Shown piece after piece: positions 1 through 7,104 of a stretch of DNA of 7,789 bases. Location of the stretch: the NCBI GenBank assembly GCA_902470915.1, contig CABRIB010000090.1:1-7789 (forward strand), in the 5' to 3' direction. Within the stretch, counting starts at the first letter, position 1, and each line of letters opens with the position of its first letter. The notes beneath the pieces are model-generated. The model was not told the origin of the DNA. It saw only the letters and a program-made list of their open reading frames with translations, and searched no databases. Position numbers and translations under genes: made by a program. Origin of the DNA: an uncultured Collinsella sp. GTDB taxonomy: Bacteria > Actinomycetota > Coriobacteriia > Coriobacteriales > Coriobacteriaceae.

Positions 1-48
1 CGAGATAGGAGTCCGTCTCGTGGGCTCGGAGATGTGTATAAGAGACAG
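1..48 (+). other. Untrimmed Illumina Nextera i7 adapter (artefact)
   Basis: These bases are not genomic. Positions 1-6 (CGAGAT) match the end of the P7 primer. Positions 7-14 (AGGAGTCC) match the Nextera i7 index I know as N705. Positions 15-48 match the read-2 transposase adapter and end in the 19-bp Tn5 mosaic end AGATGTGTATAAGAGACAG (30-48). The same sequence recurs inverted at the other end of the window. A spurious reading frame through it (20-202) begins MGSEMCIRDS, a recognisable translation of this adapter. Genomic sequence starts at 49. Confidence 0.98.
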
Positions 49-758
49 CCGAGGTGCTGCGTCGATCGGCGCATGTGGTGTGCTTCGATCACCATCCAGC
101 GCGCGAGGAGTTTGCCGAGCTCAGTCTGAGGTGCGTCGAAGCTGCAGCCTGCGCTATGATCATCGACCGCTTCTTGGACAATTGTGGCATTGTCGCACGT
201 GATGGCGTTGCGACCTGTCTGCTGTGTGGCTTGGTTACCGATACCGGTCGTTTCCAGTACCAAAACGCCGATGCCGCCGCATTCCATGCGGCCTCGCGTC
301 TGGTTGCCCACGGTGCCGACCCGGCGCGCGTTGCGCTCGAGGTTTATCAGAGCATGCGCGTTGAGTTTTTGCACCTCAAGTCCATTGTCATGGGTCGCAT
401 TAAGACGGTCGCGCATGGGCGCGTGGCGTATAGCTATGCCTACCAGAGCGACCTTGAGGCCTGCGGCGTCACCTCGGACGAGTGCGACGGCCTGGTCGAT
501 GTGGTGCGTTCGGTGATGGGCGTCGAGGTCTGCATGTTCTTAAAGGGCATTGAGGGCGATACCAAGGTGCGTGGCAACCTGCGCTCCAAGGGCGACCTCG
601 ATGTGTCCGAGATTGCTGCCAACTTTGGCGGTGGCGGGCATCATGCCGCCGCCGGCTTTTCCAACAACGGAACGATTCGCGAGACGCTCGCCGTGGCACT
701 TCCCATGCTGGCCGAGCTGGTGGGGGAGGATCCCGCTTCGGTGACCGTCGAGCTCTAA
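49..758 (+). CDS. nrnA: DHH-family phosphoesterase, NrnA-like oligoribonuclease/pAp phosphatase (5' partial)
   Basis: Cytoplasmic DHH/DHHA1 phosphoesterase. NrnA-type members degrade short oligoribonucleotides and dephosphorylate 3'-phosphoadenosine 5'-phosphate. The first complete codon is at 51 and the frame stays open to TAA at 756-758, giving about 236 residues against roughly 320 for the family. About 90-100 N-terminal residues, including the first metal-binding Asp motif, are therefore missing at the contig edge. The GTG at 54 is an internal valine, not a start. Visible motifs are VCFDHHP (the DHH signature, near the start), LVTDTGRFQY (the fourth DHH motif, with its Asp), and GGGGHHAAAGF near the C-terminus (the DHHA1 substrate-binding motif). 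truB follows after 15 bp, and nrnA beside truB and ribF is a common arrangement (rbfA would be expected upstream). The family is certain. The exact substrate is inferred, since related DHH proteins differ in oligoribonucleotide length and pAp preference. Confidence 0.88.
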
Positions 759-773
759 CTAATTGGATGGTAC

Positions 774-1706
774 ATGGCTCGTCGAACGCCTTCTCAATTG
801 AATATGCTACTCGCCGTCGATAAGCCGGTGGGCTGCACGTCCCATGACGTGGTTTCGCAATGCCGACGCGCCCTCCATGAGCGGCGCGTTGGCCATGCCG
901 GTACGCTTGACCCCATGGCATCCGGTGTCATGGTGGTGGGCGTGGGCCAGGCCACCCGTCTGCTGGGCATGCTTACCCTCGATACCAAAAGCTATGTCGC
1001 CGACATTTCGTTTGGCGCCGAGACCAATACCGATGATGCGGAGGGCGAGGCGGTCCGCACGGTGGCTGTTGCCAACGAGCTCCGCGATCCTGCCTATGCT
1101 CGTGAGCGCTTGGCCGCCATGCTGGGCCCGCAGATGCAGGTGCCGCCGGCGTTTTCTGCTATCTCGGTCAATGGCGTTCGCGCCTACAAGTCTGCTCGCG
1201 AGGGCAATGCGGTGGACCTACCTCCGCGCCCCGTCGAGGTCTATGCCGCCGACCTGATCGCCGTGGGCGGCGAAGGTGATACGTGTGTGTGGACCGTGGC
1301 GTTCTCGGTGAGCAAGGGCACCTATATCCGTGCGCTCGCTCGCGACCTGGGCCACGCTTGCGATAGCGCCGCGCATATTTCCGCGCTGCGCCGCACGGCT
1401 TCCGGTGTTGTTTCCATTGGCGCTTGTCATGCGGTCGAGGAGCTTTCTCCCGAGTCCGCGGCTGGCTTTGCCCTGGATCCCATTGCGGCCCTGGGCGCCA
1501 CACGTGTTGACTTGCCGGGCAATCTTGCCGACGACCTGCTCTGCGGCCGACGCATTCCCGTTGAGCGTGCGCTTGCCGATTTCGATTCCTCGAAGGCGCC
1601 GTTTGCGTTGGTGCTCGATGGGGGACTCAAGGCGCTCGCCCGCATTGAGGGCGGCCGCTTTGTCATGGAGCACGTGTTTCCGCAGGCAATCGGCGGTGTT
1701 CGATGA
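774..1706 (+). CDS. truB: tRNA pseudouridine(55) synthase TruB
   Basis: Converts uridine 55 in the T-loop of elongator tRNAs to pseudouridine, in the cytoplasm. The product has 310 residues, normal for TruB. The N-terminal LLAVDKPVGCTSHDVV is the family's opening strand. HAGTLDPMASGVMVVG (residues 41-56) carries the catalytic Asp46 in the GTLDP motif. KSYVADISFGAETNTDD, PPAFSAISVNGVRAYKSAREG (split: PPAFSAISVNG, then VRAYK) and SKGTYIRALARDLG are the later conserved TruB blocks. The C-terminal ~70 residues form a less conserved RNA-binding tail. The start ATG at 774 has GGATGG at 765-770. A second in-frame ATG at 804 lies right before the conserved MLLAVDKP but has no Shine-Dalgarno, so 774 is preferred. 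Its stop TGA overlaps the ribF start codon (ATGA, 1703-1706), so translation of the two genes is probably coupled. Confidence 0.97.
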   Translation: MARRTPSQLNMLLAVDKPVGCTSHDVVSQCRRALHERRVGHAGTLDPMASGVMVVGVGQATRLLGMLTLDTKSYVADISFGAETNTDDAEGEAVRTVAVANELRDPAYARERLAAMLGPQMQVPPAFSAISVNGVRAYKSAREGNAVDLPPRPVEVYAADLIAVGGEGDTCVWTVAFSVSKGTYIRALARDLGHACDSAAHISALRRTASGVVSIGACHAVEELSPESAAGFALDPIAALGATRVDLPGNLADDLLCGRRIPVERALADFDSSKAPFALVLDGGLKALARIEGGRFVMEHVFPQAIGGVR

Positions 1707-2710
1707 TGTTGTCCGCTCGCGAGCTCGCGCGTGTCTTTTTCGCGGGCGAGTCGGACGAGGCTCGCATCGTTGCTGCCGATACGTTTGATGAGTGTGAGCA
1801 CTTGGGTGCCGCTTCAATCGCCATTGGCGTGTTCGACGGCGTTCACCGTGGACACCAGGAACTCATCGAAGCGCTTGTCCGTGATGCCCGTGCCCATGGC
1901 TGTAAGGCGGTCGTGGTTACCTTCGATCCCGACCCGGACGTTGTGGTGAGCCCTTCGCCCGCTCAAAAATTGATGACGACGGCCGACCGTCTGCATGCCT
2001 TGGCTCAAACCGGGGTCGATGCGGTGGTGGCCGTTCCCTTTACGCCTGAGGTTGCGGCGCTTGACCATGTTGATTTTCTCTCGCTGGTGTCGCGTCTGGT
2101 CGACATTCGATCGATTCGCGTTGGCAGTGACTTTAGGCTGGGTCGTGGCGGTGCTTCTGGTGTTGCCGAGATGCGCTCCTGGGGTTCCGAGCACGGCGTT
2201 GACGTGTATGGTCACGACCTGCTTTGCGAGGGCGGTGAGGCCATTTGCGCCACCCGCATTCGTCATGAGCTGGGACAGGGCCATGTGGAGCTTGCTGCTG
2301 GGTTACTCGGCCGTCCGTATATGGTGCGTGGCGGTGTTATTCGCGGTCGTCACGAGGGTTCTGGCATGGGCTTTCCCACGGCAAACTTGCAGGTTCCCGA
2401 CGGCATTCAGGTGTCAGCCGATGGCGTGTATGAGGGTCTGGTGCTGGTCGATGACACCGCGTGGCCCGCTGCTGTGAACGTCGGCCTGCCGCCAACGTAT
2501 GCTGACGATGCGGCATCTGCGCATCTCGAGGCTAATTTAATTGGTTATACGGGCGACCTGTACGGCGCTTCCGTTTCGCTGGCGTTTACGCGCTGGCTGC
2601 GTCCCTCGCGTGTGTTCGATTCGCTGGATGAGTTGATCGCGACCGTCGAGGGTAATATCGAGGATATTCGTCACAACTTGGGCGATCAGGGGGTGAGCAT
2701 CCGTGATTAG
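1703..2710 (+). CDS. ribF: Bifunctional riboflavin kinase / FAD synthetase RibF
   Basis: Phosphorylates riboflavin to FMN and adenylates FMN to FAD. The product has 335 residues, within the usual 305-340. The N-terminal nucleotidyltransferase domain (about residues 38-190) shows IGVFDGVHRGH (41-51, HxGH-type nucleotide motif), VVTFDPDP (71-78), DFRLGRGGASG, and AICATRIRHEL, corresponding to the ISSTxIR motif. The riboflavin kinase domain (about 200-330) shows GMGFPTANLQ (GFPTAN at 223-228), AAVNVGLPPTY, the acidic LEANLIGYTGDLYG, and a C-terminal helix region FDSLDELIATVEGNIEDI. The start ATG at 1703 overlaps the truB stop by 4 bp, with GGCGGTG at 1692-1698 as a Shine-Dalgarno. A second ATG follows immediately at 1706. 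The stop TAG lies inside the start of dnaG (8-bp overlap). Two adenylyltransferase motifs deviate from the common consensus: FDPDP rather than FxPHP, and CAT rather than SST. The key TRIR arginine and both histidines of HRGH remain, so the enzyme is probably active. Confidence 0.96.
   Translation: MMLSARELARVFFAGESDEARIVAADTFDECEHLGAASIAIGVFDGVHRGHQELIEALVRDARAHGCKAVVVTFDPDPDVVVSPSPAQKLMTTADRLHALAQTGVDAVVAVPFTPEVAALDHVDFLSLVSRLVDIRSIRVGSDFRLGRGGASGVAEMRSWGSEHGVDVYGHDLLCEGGEAICATRIRHELGQGHVELAAGLLGRPYMVRGGVIRGRHEGSGMGFPTANLQVPDGIQVSADGVYEGLVLVDDTAWPAAVNVGLPPTYADDAASAHLEANLIGYTGDLYGASVSLAFTRWLRPSRVFDSLDELIATVEGNIEDIRHNLGDQGVSIRD
2688..2696 (+). promoter_or_regulatory. Strong Shine-Dalgarno for dnaG
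   Basis: AGGGGGTGA matches the ideal AGGAGGTGA at eight of nine positions and sits 6 bases before the GTG at 2703. It lies inside the last codons of ribF. It fixes the dnaG start at GTG 2703, overlapping the ribF stop, and lets dnaG initiate independently as well as by coupling. Confidence 0.85.
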
Positions 2711-4802
2711 CGATGAGGAAAAAGACCAGGTACGCGCTGCGTCTGACCTGGTTGCCATCGTGCAGGAAACGGTCGAGCTCAAGCCTCGCGGCCATGAGTT
2801 TTGGGGATGCTGCCCCTTCCATGGCGAGAAGACGCCGTCCTTCCACATTATCCCCGCCACGCAGGTGTGGCATTGCTTTGGTTGCGGCGAGGGTGGCGAC
2901 GTTTTCACGTATATCATGAAGCGCGAGAACCTGAGCTTTCCCGAGTCAATCCGTTACTTGGCCGATCGCGCGGGTATTGAGCTGCATGACACCGGAGATC
3001 GCCGCGAGCGCGGCACCAAGCGTGCCCGCATCTACGATCTGTGTGCCGAAACCGCCCAGTTCTATCACACCATGCTTATGCGCGGTAAGGACAGCCGTCC
3101 GCGCGAGTACTTTGCCAGCCGCGGTATGGGCGGCGACGTCTGCCGCCGCTACTGCCTGGGCTTTGCACCGGGCCGTAACGCGCTGGTGTCGCACCTGTCC
3201 CAGGCGGGTTTTACCCCGCAGGAGATGATCGACGCCAACGTTGCCGTGAGCCGCGGGCGCGGGCAGCTTGCCGACCGCTTCTACGACCGCGTAATGTTCC
3301 CCATCTTTGACGAGCAGGGTCACAACATTGCCTTTGGCGGTCGCATCATGGGTGACGGCCAACCCAAGTATCTCAACACCGCCGAGACGAGTGTGTTCCA
3401 TAAAAAGCGAAACCTCTACGGTTTTAATTGGGCCAAGGAGTTTATCGTCGCGCAGGATACCGCCATCGTGGTGGAGGGTTATACCGATTGCATCGCCTGC
3501 TGGGAGGCGGGGATTAAAAACGTTGTCGCCACGCTGGGCACCGCCCTCACGGAGCATCACGTCAAGACGCTCACCCGCTTTGCCAAGCGCATCGTGTACA
3601 TGTTCGATGGTGACGCCGCCGGCCAAAAGGCCGCTCGCCGTGCGATTCAGTTTATCGAGCAGGATTCTATGGATCTGCGTTGCGTGGTGCTGCCCGACGG
3701 TAACGATCCCATGGAGTTCATCACGGCGCATGGTGGCGAGGCACTGCAGACGCGCATCGACGCTGCCGAGCCGCTTATGGACTTTGTTTACCGTTCGCTG
3801 CAGGAGTCGAGCGACATCACCACGCCGGGCGGTCGCGCCAAGGCGCTGGAGGATGCGCTGACGCTTATCTATCCGTTGCGCAACAGCTATATGATCGACA
3901 CGTACTTTATCCAGATTGCCGACCTGTTGGGTTTGGATCTGGAGACCGTGCGTGCGAGCTCGGGCCGTGTGTTTCGCGATGTCGCCAAGCGCGAGGATGC
4001 GGAACGACGTCGTGAGCAGAACTATGAGCGCCAGCGGGCACAGGCTGAGCGGTCCGGTAGCGCGGGCGGTCGGACGTCGGGTTCTTGCGATGCCGGTCGC
4101 GGTGCTTGGGCATCGGGCGCTACGCCGCCGGTGTCCGCGCCGGTCGAAGAAGAGCCGTACGACTACGTCCCGCTCGATGCCTACGGTGCCGCGCCCGTGG
4201 AGGTCGTCGACGATCTTCCGCCGATCGATGTGCCTGATGGTATGGGCGCCGCGCCCGCCGGTGCCCCGACAGACGCCTCGGCCCCTATGGTTCTTACCGA
4301 TCTAGAGCGCAAGTCCTTGGCAGGGGAGCGCGAGCTGCTGACCATGCTCACGAGCTACCCCGACCTGTTCCGCACGTATGCCGATCGCATCTGCTCCATC
4401 GAGTGGGTTGACCCACGTCACGAGTCCATCGCATGGGCTGTTCTGGCAACGCCGCCGGGAACCGATCCTGCAGTCTGCATGGATGCGGCGCGCTCAGTGT
4501 GTCCCGATGCGGCAACGCTTGTGAGTGCCGGGCGCATCTCGGCGACGAGCAAGCACCCCACCGAGACGAACATCGTGTTTATGCTCGATACGCTCGAGCT
4601 CTACACCATCAAGCGTCGCATGCGCGCCGCACAGGCCAAGCTGCGCCAGGACCGTTCGCTCGATGATGAGGCCCGTCGTGCACTGACCGTGCAGGCCGCG
4701 CAGGACTCGCAGCGTCAACGTGAGCTGCAAAAGTCGATCGGCGGCGTGGCGGACCCGTTCCGTTTGATTGGTTTGGAGACCGCAGGAACCGAACAGGTCT
4801 AG
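2703..4802 (+). CDS. dnaG: DNA primase DnaG
   Basis: Synthesises RNA primers at the replication fork and acts with the replicative helicase. The N-terminal CHC2 zinc-binding domain (about residues 1-100) has CPFHGEKTPSF and HCFGCGEGGD, with zinc ligands Cys37, His40, Cys58 and Cys61. The catalytic core follows: the basic block with DRVMFPIFDEQGHNIAFGGR and PKYLNTAETSVF, then the Toprim domain with VVEGYTDC (Glu258) and MFDGDAAG (Asp302, Asp304), the acidic metal ligands. About residues 431-530 form an unusual linker: first Arg/Glu-rich (ERRREQNYERQRAQAER), then Gly/Ser, then Pro/Ala/Asp-rich. The last ~165 residues look like a helicase-interaction domain (ERELLTMLTSYPDLF and a helical Arg/Gln-rich end). 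At 699 residues it is longer than the ~580-620 typical of E. coli-like primases, and the linker explains the excess. The start is GTG at 2703. It is the last gene of the cluster with truB and ribF, and rpoD follows after 110 bp, echoing the dnaG-rpoD pairing of the classical macromolecular-synthesis operon. Confidence 0.98.
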   Translation: MISDEEKDQVRAASDLVAIVQETVELKPRGHEFWGCCPFHGEKTPSFHIIPATQVWHCFGCGEGGDVFTYIMKRENLSFPESIRYLADRAGIELHDTGDRRERGTKRARIYDLCAETAQFYHTMLMRGKDSRPREYFASRGMGGDVCRRYCLGFAPGRNALVSHLSQAGFTPQEMIDANVAVSRGRGQLADRFYDRVMFPIFDEQGHNIAFGGRIMGDGQPKYLNTAETSVFHKKRNLYGFNWAKEFIVAQDTAIVVEGYTDCIACWEAGIKNVVATLGTALTEHHVKTLTRFAKRIVYMFDGDAAGQKAARRAIQFIEQDSMDLRCVVLPDGNDPMEFITAHGGEALQTRIDAAEPLMDFVYRSLQESSDITTPGGRAKALEDALTLIYPLRNSYMIDTYFIQIADLLGLDLETVRASSGRVFRDVAKREDAERRREQNYERQRAQAERSGSAGGRTSGSCDAGRGAWASGATPPVSAPVEEEPYDYVPLDAYGAAPVEVVDDLPPIDVPDGMGAAPAGAPTDASAPMVLTDLERKSLAGERELLTMLTSYPDLFRTYADRICSIEWVDPRHESIAWAVLATPPGTDPAVCMDAARSVCPDAATLVSAGRISATSKHPTETNIVFMLDTLELYTIKRRMRAAQAKLRQDRSLDDEARRALTVQAAQDSQRQRELQKSIGGVADPFRLIGLETAGTEQV

Positions 4803-4830
4803 ATGTTGTGGTCAACCAGCGTATTCTCGC

Positions 4831-4858
4831 CTATATCCAGTCCTCTTTTTGGGTATAG
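4831..4858. repeat. Imperfect dyad in the dnaG-rpoD intergenic region
   Basis: CTATATCC (4831-4838) and GGGTATAG (4851-4858) are inverted copies with one T/G wobble, separated by 12 bases that include a run of five T. The dyad lies just upstream of the candidate rpoD -10 element. It could be a weak transcript hairpin after dnaG or an operator-like site, but eight pairs across a 12-base loop is not strong, and the dyad may be chance. Confidence 0.3.
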
Positions 4859-4871
4859 ACATCAATGTGTG

Positions 4872-4880
4872 TGCTAAAGT
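4872..4880 (+). promoter_or_regulatory. rpoD: Candidate extended -10 promoter for rpoD
   Basis: TGCTAAAGT reads as an extended -10: TGn followed by TAAAGT, which matches TATAAT at four of six positions. No good -35 lies 16-18 bases upstream, which is tolerable for an extended -10 promoter. Transcription would start near 4887, leaving a leader of about 25 bases before the GTG at 4913. An independent promoter fits the 110-bp gap after the closely packed upstream genes. This is a pattern call only. Confidence 0.35.
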
Positions 4881-4901
4881 ATTGAGTCCTGTGGACTATG
4901 A

Positions 4902-4907
4902 AGGGAG
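4902..4907 (+). promoter_or_regulatory. Shine-Dalgarno that sets the rpoD start
   Basis: AGGGAG lies 5 bases before the GTG at 4913. The longer frame would begin at ATG 4898, but that ATG is only a base or two from this site, would translate through it, and has no Shine-Dalgarno of its own (upstream sequence TTGAGTCCTGTGGACT). GTG 4913 is therefore the better start. Confidence 0.8.
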
Positions 4908-4912
4908 AATCT

Positions 4913-6262
<1,350 letters not shown>

Positions 6263-6271
6263 TCAAGCAAG

Positions 6272-6307
6272 AAGCGCCCTCAAGCACATCCGCTTGGGGG
6301 CGCTTTC
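6272..6307 (+). terminator. Rho-independent-type terminator of rpoD
   Basis: AAGCGCCCTCAAGC (6272-6285) pairs with GCTTGGGGGCGCTT (6292-6305) over 14 bp with one G-U wobble, around the 6-base loop ACATCC. Only a short TTT followed by CATGT comes after the stem, so the U-tract is weak although the stem is strong. It begins 9 bp after the rpoD stop. Confidence 0.8.
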
Positions 6308-6310
6308 ATG

Positions 6311-6366
6311 TAGTCATTGGGGACGTTCTTGAATGACTAATCGTTTAAGAACGTCCCCAATGACTA
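6311..6366. repeat. 56-bp palindromic element, REP/MITE-like
   Basis: The arms TAGTCATTGGGGACGTTCTT (6311-6330) and AAGAACGTCCCCAATGACTA (6347-6366) are perfect 20-bp reverse complements. The stem can extend by six more pairs (GAATGA with TCGTTT, two of them G-U) to a 26-pair hairpin closed by the tetraloop CTAA. The octamer AATGACTA also occurs inside the loop region (6332-6339), so a smaller alternative hairpin, TAGTCATT with AATGACTA (6311-6339), is possible. No T-run follows, so it does not look like a terminator in itself, and no reading frame explains it. It resembles repetitive extragenic palindromes or small non-autonomous elements of the kind associated with Y1 (RAYT) transposases. 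That class assignment is inference, since only one copy is in the window. Confidence 0.7.
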
Positions 6367-6370
6367 GGTC

Positions 6371-6420
6371 GGAAAATTTCTTAAAAAAGTTCTTGCCCTA
6401 AGCTGATTCGTCCGTATAAT
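6371..6420 (+). promoter_or_regulatory. Promoter of tRNA-Asn with AT-rich upstream tract
   Basis: A perfect -10 TATAAT (6415-6420) stands 16 bases after a -35-like TTGCCC (6393-6398, four of six matches to TTGACA). The sequence just upstream, GGAAAATTTCTTAAAAAAGT (6371-6390), is strikingly A/T-rich for this genome and is placed where an UP element would contact the polymerase alpha subunit. Transcription would start near 6427, about 25 bases before the tRNA, as expected of a stable-RNA promoter. Confidence 0.8.
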
Positions 6421-6450
6421 AAACTTTGTTGCTTGAGAGCACGCACCTAT

Positions 6451-6525
6451 TCCTCGGTAGCTCAATGGTAGAGCACGCGGCTGTTAACCGCGCTGTTGTA
6501 GGTTCGAGTCCTACCCGGGGAGCCA
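6451..6525 (+). tRNA. tRNA-Asn (anticodon GTT)
   Basis: Complete cloverleaf of 75 bases including an encoded CCA end (6523-6525). The acceptor stem TCCTCGG (6451-6457) pairs with CCGGGGA (6515-6521), with one G-U pair and discriminator base G6522. The D arm is GCTC/GAGC with a 7-base loop containing GG. The anticodon stem CGCGG/CCGCG (6476-6480, 6488-6492) closes the loop CTGTTAA, which places GTT at 6483-6485 and reads AAC/AAU codons. The variable loop has five bases. The T arm GTAGG/CCTAC holds the loop TTCGAGT. There is no intron. The tRNA is a single-gene unit with its own promoter and terminator. Confidence 0.98.
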
Positions 6526-6531
6526 GGTTGT

Positions 6532-6561
6532 AAAACCCGTCGCTTATGCGGCGGGTTTTTT
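6532..6561 (+). terminator. Rho-independent terminator of tRNA-Asn
   Basis: AAAACCCGTCGC (6532-6543) pairs with GCGGCGGGTTTT (6548-6559), with one G-U pair and the tetraloop TTAT, and runs straight into six T (6556-6561). This is a textbook intrinsic terminator 6 bp after the CCA end. Confidence 0.93.
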
Positions 6562-6657
6562 CATGCCGCGATCGCCGTTCGCGAACGTTACCGTATCAAC
6601 ATTTCGTGTCGAGGATGTAATCCCGAGGCCCGCCACCTCAACATGGCGCGGTCGTTG

Positions 6658-6663
6658 TAGAAT
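6658..6663 (+). promoter_or_regulatory. Candidate -10 element for the Asp23-like/fakA operon
   Basis: TAGAAT matches TATAAT at five of six positions and lies in an otherwise GC-rich stretch between the tRNA terminator and the next gene. No convincing -35 lies 16-18 bases upstream. Transcription would start near 6670, giving a leader of about 50 bases. The rest of the 6562-6720 gap shows nothing I can name apart from the small leader hairpin annotated separately. Confidence 0.35.
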
Positions 6664-6687
6664 AATGCAATGATTGCTCCCACGACA

Positions 6688-6704
6688 TGGTGCCGCGAGC
6701 ACCA
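6688..6704 (+). other. Small leader hairpin before the Asp23-like gene
   Basis: TGGTGC and GCACCA form a 6-bp perfect stem around CGCGA, ending two bases before the Shine-Dalgarno run that starts at 6707. TGCTC (6675-6679) can instead pair with GAGCA (6697-6701), so two competing folds exist. It may modestly affect translation initiation, but a 6-bp stem can easily be chance. Confidence 0.25.
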
Positions 6705-6706
6705 AG

Positions 6707-6714
6707 AAAAGGAG
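6707..6714 (+). promoter_or_regulatory. Shine-Dalgarno that sets the Asp23-like start
   Basis: AAAAGGAG lies 6 bases before GTG 6721, an ideal spacing. The longest frame would start at ATG 6670 and add 17 residues encoded through this site. That ATG sits at the predicted transcript start and has no Shine-Dalgarno, so GTG 6721 is chosen. Confidence 0.85.
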
Positions 6715-6720
6715 ATTCTT

Positions 6721-7077
6721 GTGTCTGAGACCATTAACGGCAGCCTGAGCGTCTCGAACGACGTTATTGCCGATATTGCCGGTTATGCCGCGATGACGTG
6801 CTATGGCGTTGTCGGTATGGCTGAGCAGCTCCAGGGCGCCGAGAGCGTGCGCCTGCTTGCCGGTCAGCGCCTCCGCAAGGGCGTGCTTGTCTCTGCCGAC
6901 GAGAACGGCCTTACGGTCGATCTTCACGTCGTGCTCGAGAACGGCGTCAACATGAAGTCCGTCTGCCACAATCTTTCGAGCTCCGTTGCCTTCACCCTGC
7001 AGGAGATCGCCCAGATCGATCCCGCCAGCCTTAAGATCGGCATCCATATCGACGCGCTCAAGAGCCGTCTGAACTAG
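6721..7077 (+). CDS. Asp23/Gls24 family protein (YloU-like)
   Basis: Small protein of 118 residues from the GTG start, matching the 110-120-residue YloU-type members of the Asp23/Gls24 (DUF322) family. It begins with NGSLSVSNDVIADIAGYAAMTCYGVVGMA, read here as NGSLSVSNDVIADIAGYAAM and TCYGVVGMA. This is the family's opening: a strand, a helix ending in a Cys/Tyr-Gly-Val turn, then Gly-Met. Later come GLTVDLHVVLENGVNMKSV and a helix (CHNLSSSVAFTLQEI), ending in a strand with IGIHIDAL. There is no signal peptide or membrane segment. Family members are linked to cell-envelope or alkaline stress and can associate with the membrane through partners. The gene sits 27 bp before a fakA/yloV-like gene, the conserved yloU-yloV pairing, so the two are probably co-transcribed. 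Its molecular function is not established, and I infer only a role connected to the envelope or to the neighbouring kinase. Confidence 0.9.
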   Translation: MSETINGSLSVSNDVIADIAGYAAMTCYGVVGMAEQLQGAESVRLLAGQRLRKGVLVSADENGLTVDLHVVLENGVNMKSVCHNLSSSVAFTLQEIAQIDPASLKIGIHIDALKSRLN

Positions 7078-7104
7078 CATCCGAAAACGGAGATTCAAAT
7101 ACCC

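Noticed and set aside
54..56. GTG as a possible start of the nrnA-like gene
   Set aside because: The DHH motif is only about 12 residues downstream and the family needs roughly 100 residues before it. The codon is internal and the gene is truncated by the contig edge.
1218..1817. 199-residue minus-strand frame over the truB/ribF junction
   Set aside because: Antisense to two certain genes, with no motif and no ribosome binding site.
2946..3731. 261-residue minus-strand frame antisense to dnaG
   Set aside because: It lies within conserved dnaG coding sequence (zinc domain end through Toprim) and mirrors its codon structure. There is no family resemblance.
6576..6587. 12-bp palindrome CGTTCGCGAACG, looking like an operator
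   Set aside because: One or two such palindromes are expected by chance in nearly 8 kb. It has the half-sites in the wrong order for the actinobacterial SOS box (CGAAC-N4-GTTCG) and is far from the nearest promoter candidate.
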